Shown here one piece after another: positions 37,894-47,514 of a stretch of 64,000 nucleotides of DNA; position 1 is the first letter of the stretch; every line of letters begins with the position of its first letter. The position numbers were made by a program, and so were the translations under genes. Source of the stretch: Pelatocladus maniniholoensis HA4357-MV3. GTDB lineage: Bacteria > Cyanobacteriota > Cyanobacteriia > Cyanobacteriales > Nostocaceae. The stretch is from positions 1-64,000 of the forward strand of contig JAHHHW010000072.1 of NCBI GenBank assembly GCA_019359115.1, written 5' to 3'. Under the pieces are notes generated by a model. It saw only the letters and a list, made by a program, of their open reading frames with translations. It had not been told where the DNA came from and searched no databases.

Positions 37894-38238
37894 AATCAAC
37901 CTTTTTCTCATCTTTGGATCAACGCCAAGTAGAATTAAACTTATCGATGTATTTGTCTGCTCGCTTCGTCTCATTCAACTTAATTACATTCAACCGTAGC
38001 CATTACTGAGATCAAGACTGAGATATTTGAAATAATTAAAGACTTGCAACTGAGTAATTACTTACTTATGATCACTACTCAAAATCTCCAACTTCTTTAA
38101 TGAAGTCGAGGATCTGTATCTTTATTTCAGGATTGCACAGAAACGGTATCACCAAATTTTGTGAAAACCACAGCAGAATCAATATTGATCGCATTCACTG
38201 ATCGAGTAGACTAATCTCAAAGTGTGAGGAATGCGAAC

Positions 38239-39393
38239 ATGGCTAATCCACGATCAGGGGTAAAATTGCTTTCTTTGGCTTTCATTGGTGTATGTTTTTG
38301 TGTAGGAATTGGTATTGGATTGGGTATTCGTTCTAAGCGATCGCAAGCTACAGATACAAACAACCTACCCAGTGAATATCTCCCAGAGCCAAATTCACCT
38401 CCACTGATCAAAGAGCCTAGCTATACAGACACTATTACCATTCAAGCAGTTGGCGATGTTATTCCTGGTACGAATTTTCCTAACTACAGATTGGCACGCG
38501 ATCGCAACCAATTAATCCCAAAGTCGGTAAGAGCAAACTTAAAAAAAGCTGATATCTTATTTGGTAACTTTGAAACCAGCTTAACTAACTATCCATACAC
38601 TACCAAAGACATCAGTCGTGGACAGATGTTCGCGTTTCGATCTCCACCTTCCTATGCTCAGTTGTTTGCTGATGTCGGCTTTGATGTATTCAATATCGCT
38701 AACAATCATGCTATGGATTTTGGTTTAGTGGGGTTTGCAGATACGATTAAGAATCTCTCTGCTGTTGGGATTGAAACACTAGGTCATAAAAATCAAATAC
38801 TTTTACTGCAAGCTAAAAATATTCCAGTTGCAATGATCGGGTTTGCACCCTATGAACGTTACAACTCCATTCACGATTTCCAAACAGCCAAAAATCTGGT
38901 ACAACAAGCGAAAAAACGTGCGGATATTGTAATTGTATCAATGCACGTCGGAGCAGAGGGAACAAAAGCATTACGAGTAAAAAATCAAACAGAAACCTTC
39001 TACGGAGAAAATAGAGGTAATGCGGTAAAGTTTGCTCACACAATGATTGATGCGGGAGCAAATTTAGTTCTTGGCCATGGTCCCCATGTTCCCAGAGCCA
39101 TGGAGATTTATAAAGGAAAATTGATTGCTTACTCTTTAGGAAACTTTTTAGGATACCGAACTTTATCTACTAGAAATGAGACTGGCTACTCAATGATTTT
39201 AGAAGTAAAGTTAAATTTCCAAGGGGATTTAGTGGGAGGTAAAATTATTCCTATACATATGAATCGCCAGGGAATTCCCTATATTGATAAGCAATTGCGA
39301 ACTGTAAAACTTGTCCGCTATTTGATTGCCAATGATTTTCCTAATACACCAGTTAAAATTAATAAAAAAGGTGAAATCACCGTTATAAATTAA
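38239..39393 (+). CDS. CapA-family (poly-gamma-glutamate capsule) phosphoesterase-like protein
   Basis: From ATG 38239, chosen because GAGGA lies 9 bases upstream, it encodes 384 residues. An N-terminal membrane anchor (about 8-30, LLSLAFIGVCFCVGIGIGLGI) is followed by a PGA_cap domain with calcineurin-like blocks: QAVGDVIPGTNFP, LFGNFETSLT, NIANNHAMDFG, VSMHVGAEG and LVLGHGPHVPRAM. All metal-binding Asp, Asn and His positions are present. CapA proteins assist export or attachment of anionic polymers; no capB or capC is nearby, so the role here is probably extracytoplasmic phosphoester hydrolysis. Confidence 0.87.
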   Translation: MANPRSGVKLLSLAFIGVCFCVGIGIGLGIRSKRSQATDTNNLPSEYLPEPNSPPLIKEPSYTDTITIQAVGDVIPGTNFPNYRLARDRNQLIPKSVRANLKKADILFGNFETSLTNYPYTTKDISRGQMFAFRSPPSYAQLFADVGFDVFNIANNHAMDFGLVGFADTIKNLSAVGIETLGHKNQILLLQAKNIPVAMIGFAPYERYNSIHDFQTAKNLVQQAKKRADIVIVSMHVGAEGTKALRVKNQTETFYGENRGNAVKFAHTMIDAGANLVLGHGPHVPRAMEIYKGKLIAYSLGNFLGYRTLSTRNETGYSMILEVKLNFQGDLVGGKIIPIHMNRQGIPYIDKQLRTVKLVRYLIANDFPNTPVKINKKGEITVIN

Positions 39394-39417
39394 TTAGCTC
39401 TTATTAATTAGAATTCA

Positions 39418-39563
39418 CTATATAGCACAATACGGTTGGTGTTAAGGATTTTTAGTACAGAAAATTGGTGTGTACCAGACGCGAAATTACCCTGTGGGAT
39501 CTTGCTACGCGTCTCTCCTCTACAAAAAATTGTGAGCTTAACACCAAGCGTATTGCTATATAG
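39418..39563. mobile_element. MITE-like element with about 26-bp terminal inverted repeats
   Basis: CTATATAGCA(C)AATACGG and TTGGTGTTAAG at the left (39418-39446) are inverted at the right as CTTAACACCAA and GCGTATTGCTATATAG (39537-39563), with one insertion and one mismatch. The 90-base core contains CAGACGCGAAATTA...ACGCGTCTCT, a degenerate form of the GAGACGCGA hairpin repeat. No coding capacity. Confidence 0.75.
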
Positions 39564-39646
39564 CATTCTAAAATTATTCGTGAGAGACAAGACCCCCGAC
39601 AAATTCTGCAAAGTCGAGGATCTCTCAATAGTCACCTGTGTATATA

Positions 39647-39856
39647 TCAAGTGCCTTGATTTTCATAAACCTGAGAGTCTGAATTTTCTATGACTAAGCC
39701 AGTAGCTTTTTGCCATTCTTCAACCGTAAAATTATAGCCGTGTTGATGCGCTATTTGTACAAAAGCTTCTAGGTTCAATGCCGAATTAAGGACTTTCCTC
39801 AGATTAGGATTAGTTTGAGCATTTCTAAATAGTCTAATCACTTCTTGTTTTGACAT
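39647..39856 (-). CDS. Nif11-domain small protein
   Basis: A 69-residue protein. MSKQEVIRLFRNAQTNPNLRKVLNSALNLEAFVQIAHQHGYNFTVEEWQKA follows the Nif11 pattern: amphipathic helix, NP.LR, then A...GY.FT..E. The family includes leader sequences of ribosomal peptide natural products and small proteins near nif genes. There is no Gly-Gly or Gly-Ala cleavage site and no Cys/Ser/Thr-rich core, so a lanthipeptide precursor is unlikely. TAGGA lies 12 bases upstream of the start. No maturation enzyme is adjacent. Confidence 0.75.
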   Translation of the reverse strand: MSKQEVIRLFRNAQTNPNLRKVLNSALNLEAFVQIAHQHGYNFTVEEWQKATGLVIENSDSQVYENQGT

Positions 39857-40584
39857 AGCTATTGTTCCTAAGATGACTTCATTTAGTCATTAGTGAGTTG
39901 CATCTGTAAGTGAGGATTATCCCATTTTGAATGAATACAAATTGGGATAGATACAGTAATCAAATTTAATTCCTGAAATTACTTGTTCAGAATCATATCT
40001 ATAGGAATCCAGTTTGGTTTATGAACTTATTAGTTGAGTCAGGGAACAGGGAACAAATATAATGATGACTTACTTAACCGTTATTTTACTGAATTAATTG
40101 AAAATATATGTCAGAAATATTACGGATAAAAATCTAAGAGTTTTACTTAATTTGTTTAAGTTACACCAGAATCCTTAGATAGGCTATAGTAGTACCACGT
40201 AACTATACTGAGAATAAAAAATCATAAAAAGACAACAAAGAAAACTAAGGTATCACCCAATTACTCAATATTTATCTAAGTCAGTAGGCGAAAATAAACA
40301 TCACTGTGTAGAGAAATATAAAATCGCTGAAACCCTTACCAATGAAAAATGACGACCCTCACGAGTTAGCTTTATTTGTGCCGACCTGACTTGAAAATAG
40401 ATCTAGGGGTGTAAGGGTGTAGGGGGTGTAAGAAGAGTCATATTTTTATTCACCCTGGTGTACGCAGTTCAGTCAGGGCTACTTAGCACAGATCAAAAAG
40501 CTAAATAAGATAACACTGCTTGCGATAGAAGCCAGGAATAATGTACAACTGTTACGCTTCAATCTGTAAATAAACTGAAAATTA
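39857..40584. other. Long intergenic region
   Basis: 728 bases between divergent genes. I see an AT-rich stretch, a short GGGTGTAAGGGTGTAGGGGGTGTAAG repeat (40409-40435) and no convincing reading frame or RNA fold. It could hold an unrecognised non-coding RNA. Confidence 0.4.
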
Positions 40585-41409
40585 GTGCAAAATTTGTTCT
40601 TCATCCTACATAAATTCGGGTTTTATTGGTTAGCATTTTTCGGAATTATTATAGTCCGATACTTCCTCATCGCTGGAGGAGCATATTGGTTCTTTTATTC
40701 GGTTATGGGTAAGCCTTTCGTGAAGCGGAGGTTACACCTCAAACCTATAGTATGGAAGTCAATTCGACAGGATATTGAACTGTCGGTTCTCTCCGCGGTA
40801 TTTTTTGGACTTTGCGCCGCATTCATTATGTCAGCATATGATTCGGGAGTAACGCTTTTGTACACTTCTGTAAATGAGTATGGACTGTGGTATTTGGCGG
40901 TCAGTTTTGTTGCAGTACTTATCATCCAAGATGCGTATTTTTACTTTATTCATCGAGGGTTTCACCACCCTTTATTCTTCAAGTGGCTACACTATGGTCA
41001 TCATCGATCAGGAGATCCAACACCTTGGACATCCTTCGCCTTCGACCTACCAGAAGCTGTCATACAAGGTCTTTTCTTTGTAGGGATAGTTTTCCTGATT
41101 CCACTTCACTTCATTACCTTAATTGCTGTCCTCATGACTATGACAGTATGGGCTGTGTTGACTCATGTGGGATTTGAACTGTTTACCTCACGATTTTGGT
41201 TTTTCCCCCAATGGCTTGGAAAGTGCTTCATTGGTTCGACACATCACGCGATACATCATCATAAGTACAGAGTACATTACGGGCTATATTTTACCTTCTG
41301 GGACAAGCTGCTAGGAACTCACGATCCCAGCTATGAGGGACTTTCAAATAAAAAAATAGCCAATCACTATGTAAGCAGGGGAGCAGGAAACTCTGAGCAA
41401 GGGGACTAA
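40585..41409 (+). CDS. Sterol desaturase/fatty acid hydroxylase superfamily protein
   Basis: A 274-residue membrane di-iron oxygenase. It has about six hydrophobic segments and three histidine boxes in order: HRGFHH (about 129-134), HYGHHRSGD (about 142-150) and HHAIHHHKYRVHYG (about 222-235). All eight expected histidines are present. The family hydroxylates or desaturates lipids, sterols or carotenoids using O2. The start is GTG 40585; no ATG is available before the first helix. The substrate is unknown. Confidence 0.87.
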   Translation: MQNLFFILHKFGFYWLAFFGIIIVRYFLIAGGAYWFFYSVMGKPFVKRRLHLKPIVWKSIRQDIELSVLSAVFFGLCAAFIMSAYDSGVTLLYTSVNEYGLWYLAVSFVAVLIIQDAYFYFIHRGFHHPLFFKWLHYGHHRSGDPTPWTSFAFDLPEAVIQGLFFVGIVFLIPLHFITLIAVLMTMTVWAVLTHVGFELFTSRFWFFPQWLGKCFIGSTHHAIHHHKYRVHYGLYFTFWDKLLGTHDPSYEGLSNKKIANHYVSRGAGNSEQGD

Positions 41410-41547
41410 AAAAAGAAGTGTAGAGGTGTAAGAAGGGTCATTTAGTTTAACTATTATTGCTAATGCTTTGCGAGTTGGCGATCGCATTATTCAATATATG
41501 AAATAAGCAAACCATGATCAAAACTCTCATCTTTTAAGAATAAAAAT

Positions 41548-42222
41548 ATGACAGCACACATCCTGTTAGTTGAAGATGAAGTTAAATTAGCCAGATTTGT
41601 TGAATTGGAACTAACTAGTGAAGGCTATCAGGTAAGTGTGGCACATGATGGTATAACTGGATTGACACTGGCGCGAGAGTCATCACCAGATTTAGCAATT
41701 CTCGATTGGATGCTACCAGGATTATCAGGTGTGGAAATCTGTCGGCGTTTGCGAGCAACAGGTAGTTCAATACCGATGATTTTGTTGACAGCAAAAGATG
41801 AAGTGAGCGATCGCGTAGCTGGTTTAGATGCGGGTGCTGATGACTATGTAGTTAAGCCTTTTAGTATTGAAGAATTACTAGCTAGAATTCGCGCTCATCT
41901 TCGTCGCACCCAAGAAACAGATGAAGATTTGTTGCAGTTTGAAGATTTGAAACTCAATCGTCGCACTCGTGAAGTTTTCCGAGATCAACGTACAATTGAT
42001 TTAACAGCGAAAGAATTTGATTTATTAGAATATCTCCTCAGTCATCCCCGTCAGGTTTTTACTAGAGACCAAATTTTAGAAAAAGTATGGGGTTATGACT
42101 TTATGGGTGATTCTAATATTATTGAAGTCTATGTGCGTTACTTGCGTCTGAAACTAGAAGAAAACAACGAAAAACGCTTAATTCATACAGTGCGTGGAGT
42201 AGGGTATGCATTAAGGGAGTGA
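41548..42222 (+). CDS. OmpR/PhoB-type response regulator
   Basis: The 224-residue regulator has a receiver domain with D11/E10 acidic pair, phospho-acceptor Asp53 in AILDWMLPG, T/S and Lys in LLTAK and VVKPFS, and a winged-helix domain (about 130-222) ending VYVRYLRLKLEE...IHTVRGVGYALRE. It is a complete, functional-looking transcription factor. No histidine kinase follows; the frame ends 4 bases into a GGGGATT repeat. In cyanobacteria this subgroup (RppA/NblR-like) is often orphaned. The target is unknown. Confidence 0.93.
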   Translation: MTAHILLVEDEVKLARFVELELTSEGYQVSVAHDGITGLTLARESSPDLAILDWMLPGLSGVEICRRLRATGSSIPMILLTAKDEVSDRVAGLDAGADDYVVKPFSIEELLARIRAHLRRTQETDEDLLQFEDLKLNRRTREVFRDQRTIDLTAKEFDLLEYLLSHPRQVFTRDQILEKVWGYDFMGDSNIIEVYVRYLRLKLEENNEKRLIHTVRGVGYALRE

Positions 42223-42355
42223 TCGGGGATTGGGGAACGGGGAACGGGAATTGCTGTTTATTCTCTCCCCAATCCCCAATCCCCAATCCCCAATCCCCAT
42301 TACCCCTTACCCCCAGAGGCAGAGGGGACCCCTACCTTCCCCAATCCCCGATCAC
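42223..42355. repeat. GGGGATT/CCCCAAT heptanucleotide repeat between convergent genes
   Basis: GGGGATTGGGGAACGGGG arms at 42225-42250 oppose CCCCAATCCCCAATCCCC at 42267-42296. Together they can form a strong hairpin between the regulator and the thiamine enzyme gene, which may end transcription of both. Confidence 0.75.
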
Positions 42356-44569
42356 TCAATGCACTAATTCAATTGCTCTTTTCGTCAACGCTTCTGCTGT
42401 CAAACCATTAAACGCCATCAACTCACCTGCACTTGCTGTTGTTTCTCCACGTCTCCATGCGAAGGTATCGCGCTTGCAGTTACTCCGCAGCATCACAGGT
42501 TCTAACATCGCCGCCGCACCTCCGGTAACACCAATTAACGCGTCACCAGCAAAGATTTCGGCAAATTTTTCATCATTGATAAAATCACCTTCGGGTTCGG
42601 TGCAGGTATCCCAACCTGTATCATGGGGACGATATAAACGACGGGGGTTAATAATAGAAACTATCTTCACCCCAATACCTTCTGTTTCTAAGAAAGCTGC
42701 TGCTTCAAACACGGGAATTAATGTCATATCGCCAATTACAGCAAACACTACTTGCTGATCTCCAGCGACATCTTGCAATACCACCGCACCATCTTGTAAC
42801 CCATGACGAGTCATATTAAAAGTAGTGCGAATTGGTAATGGTGATTTACTCGCAGTGATGACAACTCCCTTATTTTTGGTTCTCAAAGCCCAGTCATAAC
42901 AAACTTGAATACTGTTAGCATCGGGGGGAAACAAGGGGAAAACATTACCATTTCGCATCATCGCCGCAAAGTAAGCTTCAATTTCTGGACGTTGGTGAGT
43001 CCAACCATTGCGCCCTTGTTCTAAAGCACCGGCGGTGAATAATGTAATTGTCGAGGGAGTCGGACGTCGCAATTCTGCCATTGCTTGGATGACAGTTTGC
43101 CAAATTGGTAAACCGTTAATCGCAAAAGATTCGTAGGAACACCACAAACTTCTAGCACCCATCAACGACATACCCGCAGCTAAACCAGCACAAGCATCTT
43201 CACTCAAAGGTTCGTAAACTTGTCCACCTGGTGCTTGGTTGTATAAGTCATCTGTTGTGGGGTGAATAATTTTTAAGGCTTGGTTAATATTACCAATACC
43301 TGATGCTTCATTCCCGTCGGCGTTAGTAACCAAAAAGTTTTCATCGATTTGTCCAACTTTTGCGACCAAACGTCCCATGGCTGTTGTGGAAACTTTCGGA
43401 TCGCCACCCACAGCATACTCTTCTAAAGGCAATTCGCCTAAATCTGGCAAAGGATATTCAAATTCGGTAACTACTGTTTTTGCTGCTGGGCCTCCACCCG
43501 CGCGTTCGCAGTTTGTCCGTACGATTTGCCAAGCTTGAACAGGTAAGGCGCGTTCTTTGAGTGCGTTGATAATATGGGGTGCATCCAGCGTGTCTTTTGG
43601 ATACAGGTTATGAGATTTTGCACCCCGCGCATGGACGCCTGCGCCTTTGAGTTGCTTAATGATAAACACAGTTAACTTACCACTCAAAGCCGATCGCGCC
43701 GCTTCATCTATACCTAAAAGTACTGCTTTGGTAAAAGCTAGACGTTGGGCAAAAGAAAAGGCGGTACTATCTACGTAATTTCCTGGTTGTTCTTTGTCAT
43801 CAAAGTCTTTGGCATCTACTAACACGACTTCTTCAAAGCCATTACCATGCCAGTATGCCATCATTTGTTCATTGGTTTTAAGAGACACCATACTATGGTG
43901 TTCTTGGCTGTAACCGTTCCACACCAACACTGGCAAAAAGTTAGTTACACCAGGATAAGCGGTGTGGAAATGAGCCATAGAACTCATAATATAAGGCTCA
44001 CCCAGTCCTCCATCGCCAATGGTGAACGGAAACAGCTTGTCTTTATTTAATAATGCAGCCGCCATTGCAAAATGTTGCCCTTGTCCCAAAGGGCCTGCTG
44101 GTGCAAGAATGCCAGGAATATAACCAGACAGGTGTCCTAACAGTCCATGCTTTTCTCGGAAGCGATCGCGTAATTGTTGGACTGTATAAATGCCCATGTC
44201 TTCTAAAGAGCGATCCAAGAACATGGCACTATAAAATCCGGGGGCGTGGTGTCCCACTTCCGTAATAATATTTTTGTAACCGAGCATGACCAAAGCTGCA
44301 TAAGCTTCCGCTTGAGAAGCGAAACCACCAGGGTGTCCAGAAGCTTTACTTCCAGTAACTTGCAGTGTCAGATAACGCAAAGCATCCGCAGCTAGCAAGG
44401 TTTGGTATACTGCTGCTGGTTCTTCTGGATTGGCGATCGCTTCTTTGGCTGACTCTATGACTGGATTTGCACCATAAGTTTCAAATTCCGGTAACGTTTC
44501 CCCAAAATATTGAATTCCTTCGCAAAAATGGGGAAGCGCTGAAGTTGCTTTGGAAGTTGTTGCCGTCAT
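42356..44569 (-). CDS. Transketolase/phosphoketolase-like thiamine diphosphate enzyme
   Basis: A 737-residue protein. The thiamine-binding motif is GDGGLGEPY...FLPVLVWNGYSQE (GDG to N spacing of about 30), preceded by GHHAPGFYSAMFLD and GPLGQGQHFAMAAAL. The pyrimidine domain includes SYESFAINGLPIWQ, GWTHQRPEIEAYFAAMMRNGNVFPLFPPDANS and VVITASKSPLP. The NGY after GDG and the H-Q-P-E...PPDAN block resemble phosphoketolases more than transketolases, but the length and first domain do not match either exactly. It may cleave or transfer ketol groups from sugar phosphates. Stand-alone gene. Confidence 0.75.
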   Translation of the reverse strand: MTATTSKATSALPHFCEGIQYFGETLPEFETYGANPVIESAKEAIANPEEPAAVYQTLLAADALRYLTLQVTGSKASGHPGGFASQAEAYAALVMLGYKNIITEVGHHAPGFYSAMFLDRSLEDMGIYTVQQLRDRFREKHGLLGHLSGYIPGILAPAGPLGQGQHFAMAAALLNKDKLFPFTIGDGGLGEPYIMSSMAHFHTAYPGVTNFLPVLVWNGYSQEHHSMVSLKTNEQMMAYWHGNGFEEVVLVDAKDFDDKEQPGNYVDSTAFSFAQRLAFTKAVLLGIDEAARSALSGKLTVFIIKQLKGAGVHARGAKSHNLYPKDTLDAPHIINALKERALPVQAWQIVRTNCERAGGGPAAKTVVTEFEYPLPDLGELPLEEYAVGGDPKVSTTAMGRLVAKVGQIDENFLVTNADGNEASGIGNINQALKIIHPTTDDLYNQAPGGQVYEPLSEDACAGLAAGMSLMGARSLWCSYESFAINGLPIWQTVIQAMAELRRPTPSTITLFTAGALEQGRNGWTHQRPEIEAYFAAMMRNGNVFPLFPPDANSIQVCYDWALRTKNKGVVITASKSPLPIRTTFNMTRHGLQDGAVVLQDVAGDQQVVFAVIGDMTLIPVFEAAAFLETEGIGVKIVSIINPRRLYRPHDTGWDTCTEPEGDFINDEKFAEIFAGDALIGVTGGAAAMLEPVMLRSNCKRDTFAWRRGETTASAGELMAFNGLTAEALTKRAIELVH

Positions 44570-45438
44570 GCTAAGTACCTTGCTAAATCAAACGGAGACA
44601 CTATTTATTAATATAGATGTTCGCCAATTTAACAAAAATTTTACAACTTCACGGTTCTCACTATTGATTGCTATTCAGCATCGTCAAGATAAGTAGCTTC
44701 TATCTTGCAGCAATCTCAATTAGGTCGCAATATTGTTCTGATAATATAAATAGATTTACATTTAGGGAACTCCAAAAAATAAATTATCCAATTTCACCGA
44801 ATCAACGGAGACGGGTGCTACTAAATAAAGAATTTAATAGTTTGTTGAAACTACTTAAAGGCTCGGTGTTTTCTACCACAGGGGGTTTGACTACACTTGA
44901 CAGATATAAAACATCAGCATAAAGATTAAATGATTCTAAAGAAAAGGAGTAAAGTAACTAGATTTCAGTAAATATTTTTTGCTGCTCTTGTTTAGTTATC
45001 AAAAAGTTTGCTAAACCCCCTACTTTAATTATATTTGTTGATGTTTGATCTGGTGAAAAGTAAGCTGTACATCTAGAAAATATAAAATAAATATTACGTT
45101 TTCATGGCAAAATATCAGTATTAATGCGTAGGAAGCTTACTATATCTTTGTTGTAAGTCTAGGAAAAATACGGTTTATGTATACTGAGAAACAAGGTAGT
45201 CTAAGTAAATATTAGCAACAAAATAACTGTGTAAGAATCTGTAATTATATTTGCTTGTGTGACTAAACTAAATTTTTATGTATTTTATTACTCAAGGTTT
45301 TTGATATAAAGAGATTTCACCATCTCCAATATAAAAGGGCTATAACAGGTGAGAGAAAGTTTAGAAGACAATATTTTAAGATGAATCATTCAATCGCAGG
45401 GTGCAGCCTTACAAAGGAATCAGGAATATGGCAGGAGG
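44570..45438. other. Long AT-rich intergenic region upstream of the sensor kinase
   Basis: About 870 bases. An 84-codon plus-strand frame (44668-44922) has no recognisable similarity and no ribosome site, so I do not call it. No repeats, MITEs or RNA folds are obvious. Near 45426 a short frame MAGGWVQRKW... lies in another phase beside the AGGAGG. Confidence 0.4.
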
Positions 45439-47514
45439 TTGGGTACAAAGAAAATGGGTTCAATATCCAAAAGCGTACCAAAAATAAGCAAGCGTTTGTG
45501 TTCGTTGCCACAACGCCTAGATGAAATAGATAGACTCACACACTACCCGGTCAATCTAATGCAGCAAGAGGAAGAAGCAGCCCTCCAGTTAGCACAAAAA
45601 ATCAATTACATCATTGCCAATCGCTCAACACCAGCAATGATGCTACAAGACATTGCTCAATTACTAGGAGTGACATTTAAAGTAGATTGCTGCTGCTTAG
45701 TGACTGCACATAAAGAGGTGACTGGTAGTGAAGAATTTATTGCAAATTGGTGTCCCCAAGAGTATTTAAATTCATCTCCAGATGAAATATTCTCATTAGA
45801 GCAATTGGATTTACCAGTAGTGCAATGCGCTTCTGAACCAACGATAGAAGACATTGCCACAATTCAAAATAGTCTGAAAATAGGATGTCAACAATTGCCA
45901 ATACCAATTAAATCGGTTCTGGCAATTACTACCCGTTTCGTAAACAAAAAGAACGGTGTTATTAACTTAATTAAGTCCCAGGTACATGATTGGAGTGATT
46001 CGGAAAAATATTTGCTGCGATCGCTAGAGTCAGTCTGTGCGATCGCTCTAGAACAGGTAGCACAAGCACAGCAAATCGCTTCACAACAACAATATATAAA
46101 AACTTGTGGCAAGCATCAAAACCTGATCAAGCAATTGACAATCCTCGGTCGTAGCAACTTGGAGATTAATCAGATGCTTCAGGTAGCGATCGCTTCTACT
46201 GCTGAAGCTCTAGAAGCCGACCGGGGTTTGATTATATTACTGAAATATGCTGATCCCCTATTTAGAAATCTACGCAAAAAACAAATCCCGAAAGCAAAAG
46301 CTACAGTTATTGGTGAATGGTCTAGACAACCAGAAGATTTTTATATTGATCAAAAAGACAGCCCAGACTATTCATACTGGCTTTGCGATTGTGGTATTAG
46401 TCGGCGTGCTTTTACAGCAGAATCTGGCAAGCCTGTAATTATTAATGATACCGGAGATCGGCGCAAGGATACCTCCACAATCGCCCAAGCGTTTATTTTA
46501 GAAAAACTGCCTGCAATGCTCTTGATGCGATTGGAGAATCAAGGCAAAATTTTGGGATTTTTGGCACTACAGCAAACCCAACCCCGTTATTGGGAGACAG
46601 CAGAAATCAACATGGTAGAAATGGTCTGCGCTCAACTCAGCAATGCCATCATTCAAACACAAACACTACGGCAAGTACAAATGTTAGTGGATGAGCGTAC
46701 ATCCCAGTTACAGCGCAGTCTAGACGTTCAAGCTAAACTCTATGAAAGAACAAAGCAATATGTTGAGCAATTGCGAGAACTTAACCAACTCAAAGATGAG
46801 TTTTTAAGTAACATGAGCGATCGCTTGCGCTATCCTTTGACAAATATGCGTATGGCTTTACGGATGCTGCGTCAACCAGGAAGATCTCCCGAACAACAAA
46901 CTAGATATCTAGATATTCTGGAGGAAGAGTGTACCAAAGAAATAAACTTAATCAATGACCTATTGACACTCCAAAAACTAGACACTCATCAAGAACCTCC
47001 CCAATTTGCCACCCTAGACTTAAATCGCAGAATCCAAGAGATATCAGCATCTTTTGAGAAAAAACTGCTAGAAAAAGGATTAAATATTTCTTATGAGTTA
47101 CCGGAAGCATCCCTAGAACTGCAAACTGAACTAGAAAGTTTTGACCGCATTTTGCAAGAACTTGTAACTAATGCGGTTAAATTCTCACAACAAGATACCA
47201 TCATCCAACTAGAAGCCACACATCAAGTAATTCAACAGGTTGATCGGGTTATTATTAAAATAACCAACGTCGGACATGGCATCTCACAAGCAGAAGCCAC
47301 CTATATATTTGATGCATTCCGTCGCGGTAGAGGAAGATGGACTCCTGGCACTGGCTTAGGACTTGCTCTGGTAAAATCCTTAGTGCAGCATTTGAGTGGG
47401 GAAATCGCTGTGGAAAGTACTCCAATTGAGAATACAGATCTCAGCAAAATCTGTTTTACCTTGAATCTGCCCCAATTTTCTGACCAAGATCAAACCTACT
47501 CTGAAAGTGACTGA
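45439..47514 (+). CDS. GAF-domain sensor histidine kinase lacking the phospho-acceptor His
   Basis: A 691-residue protein with GAF-like domains at about 50-205 and 235-420, a coiled-coil linker (about 425-450), a HisKA-like helix pair (about 450-510) and a GHKL ATPase domain. The H-box should read S-H-E-L-R-x-P-L; here it is S-D461-R-L-R-Y-P-L, so no His is available. The N-box ELVTNAVKFS and the G2 box GTGLGLALVK are intact, and the G1 box is NVGHG (Asn for Asp). The start is uncertain: TTG 45439 directly abuts the AGGAGG, ATG 45454 is 15 bases after it. The stop overlaps the SRPBCC gene by 8 bases. Confidence 0.88.
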   Translation: MGTKKMGSISKSVPKISKRLCSLPQRLDEIDRLTHYPVNLMQQEEEAALQLAQKINYIIANRSTPAMMLQDIAQLLGVTFKVDCCCLVTAHKEVTGSEEFIANWCPQEYLNSSPDEIFSLEQLDLPVVQCASEPTIEDIATIQNSLKIGCQQLPIPIKSVLAITTRFVNKKNGVINLIKSQVHDWSDSEKYLLRSLESVCAIALEQVAQAQQIASQQQYIKTCGKHQNLIKQLTILGRSNLEINQMLQVAIASTAEALEADRGLIILLKYADPLFRNLRKKQIPKAKATVIGEWSRQPEDFYIDQKDSPDYSYWLCDCGISRRAFTAESGKPVIINDTGDRRKDTSTIAQAFILEKLPAMLLMRLENQGKILGFLALQQTQPRYWETAEINMVEMVCAQLSNAIIQTQTLRQVQMLVDERTSQLQRSLDVQAKLYERTKQYVEQLRELNQLKDEFLSNMSDRLRYPLTNMRMALRMLRQPGRSPEQQTRYLDILEEECTKEINLINDLLTLQKLDTHQEPPQFATLDLNRRIQEISASFEKKLLEKGLNISYELPEASLELQTELESFDRILQELVTNAVKFSQQDTIIQLEATHQVIQQVDRVIIKITNVGHGISQAEATYIFDAFRRGRGRWTPGTGLGLALVKSLVQHLSGEIAVESTPIENTDLSKICFTLNLPQFSDQDQTYSESD

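Noticed and set aside
39647-39856. Lanthipeptide precursor
   Set aside because: No core peptide after the Nif11 region, no Gly-Gly cleavage site and no modification enzyme in the window.
41450-41505. Tail-like sequence IIANALRVGDRIIQYMK before the response regulator
   Set aside because: Only about 20 codons, no start, and a HIP1 site contributes four residues. Possible relic, but unsupported.
44668-44922. 84-codon frame upstream of the sensor kinase
   Set aside because: No ribosome site, no recognisable motif, AT-rich background.
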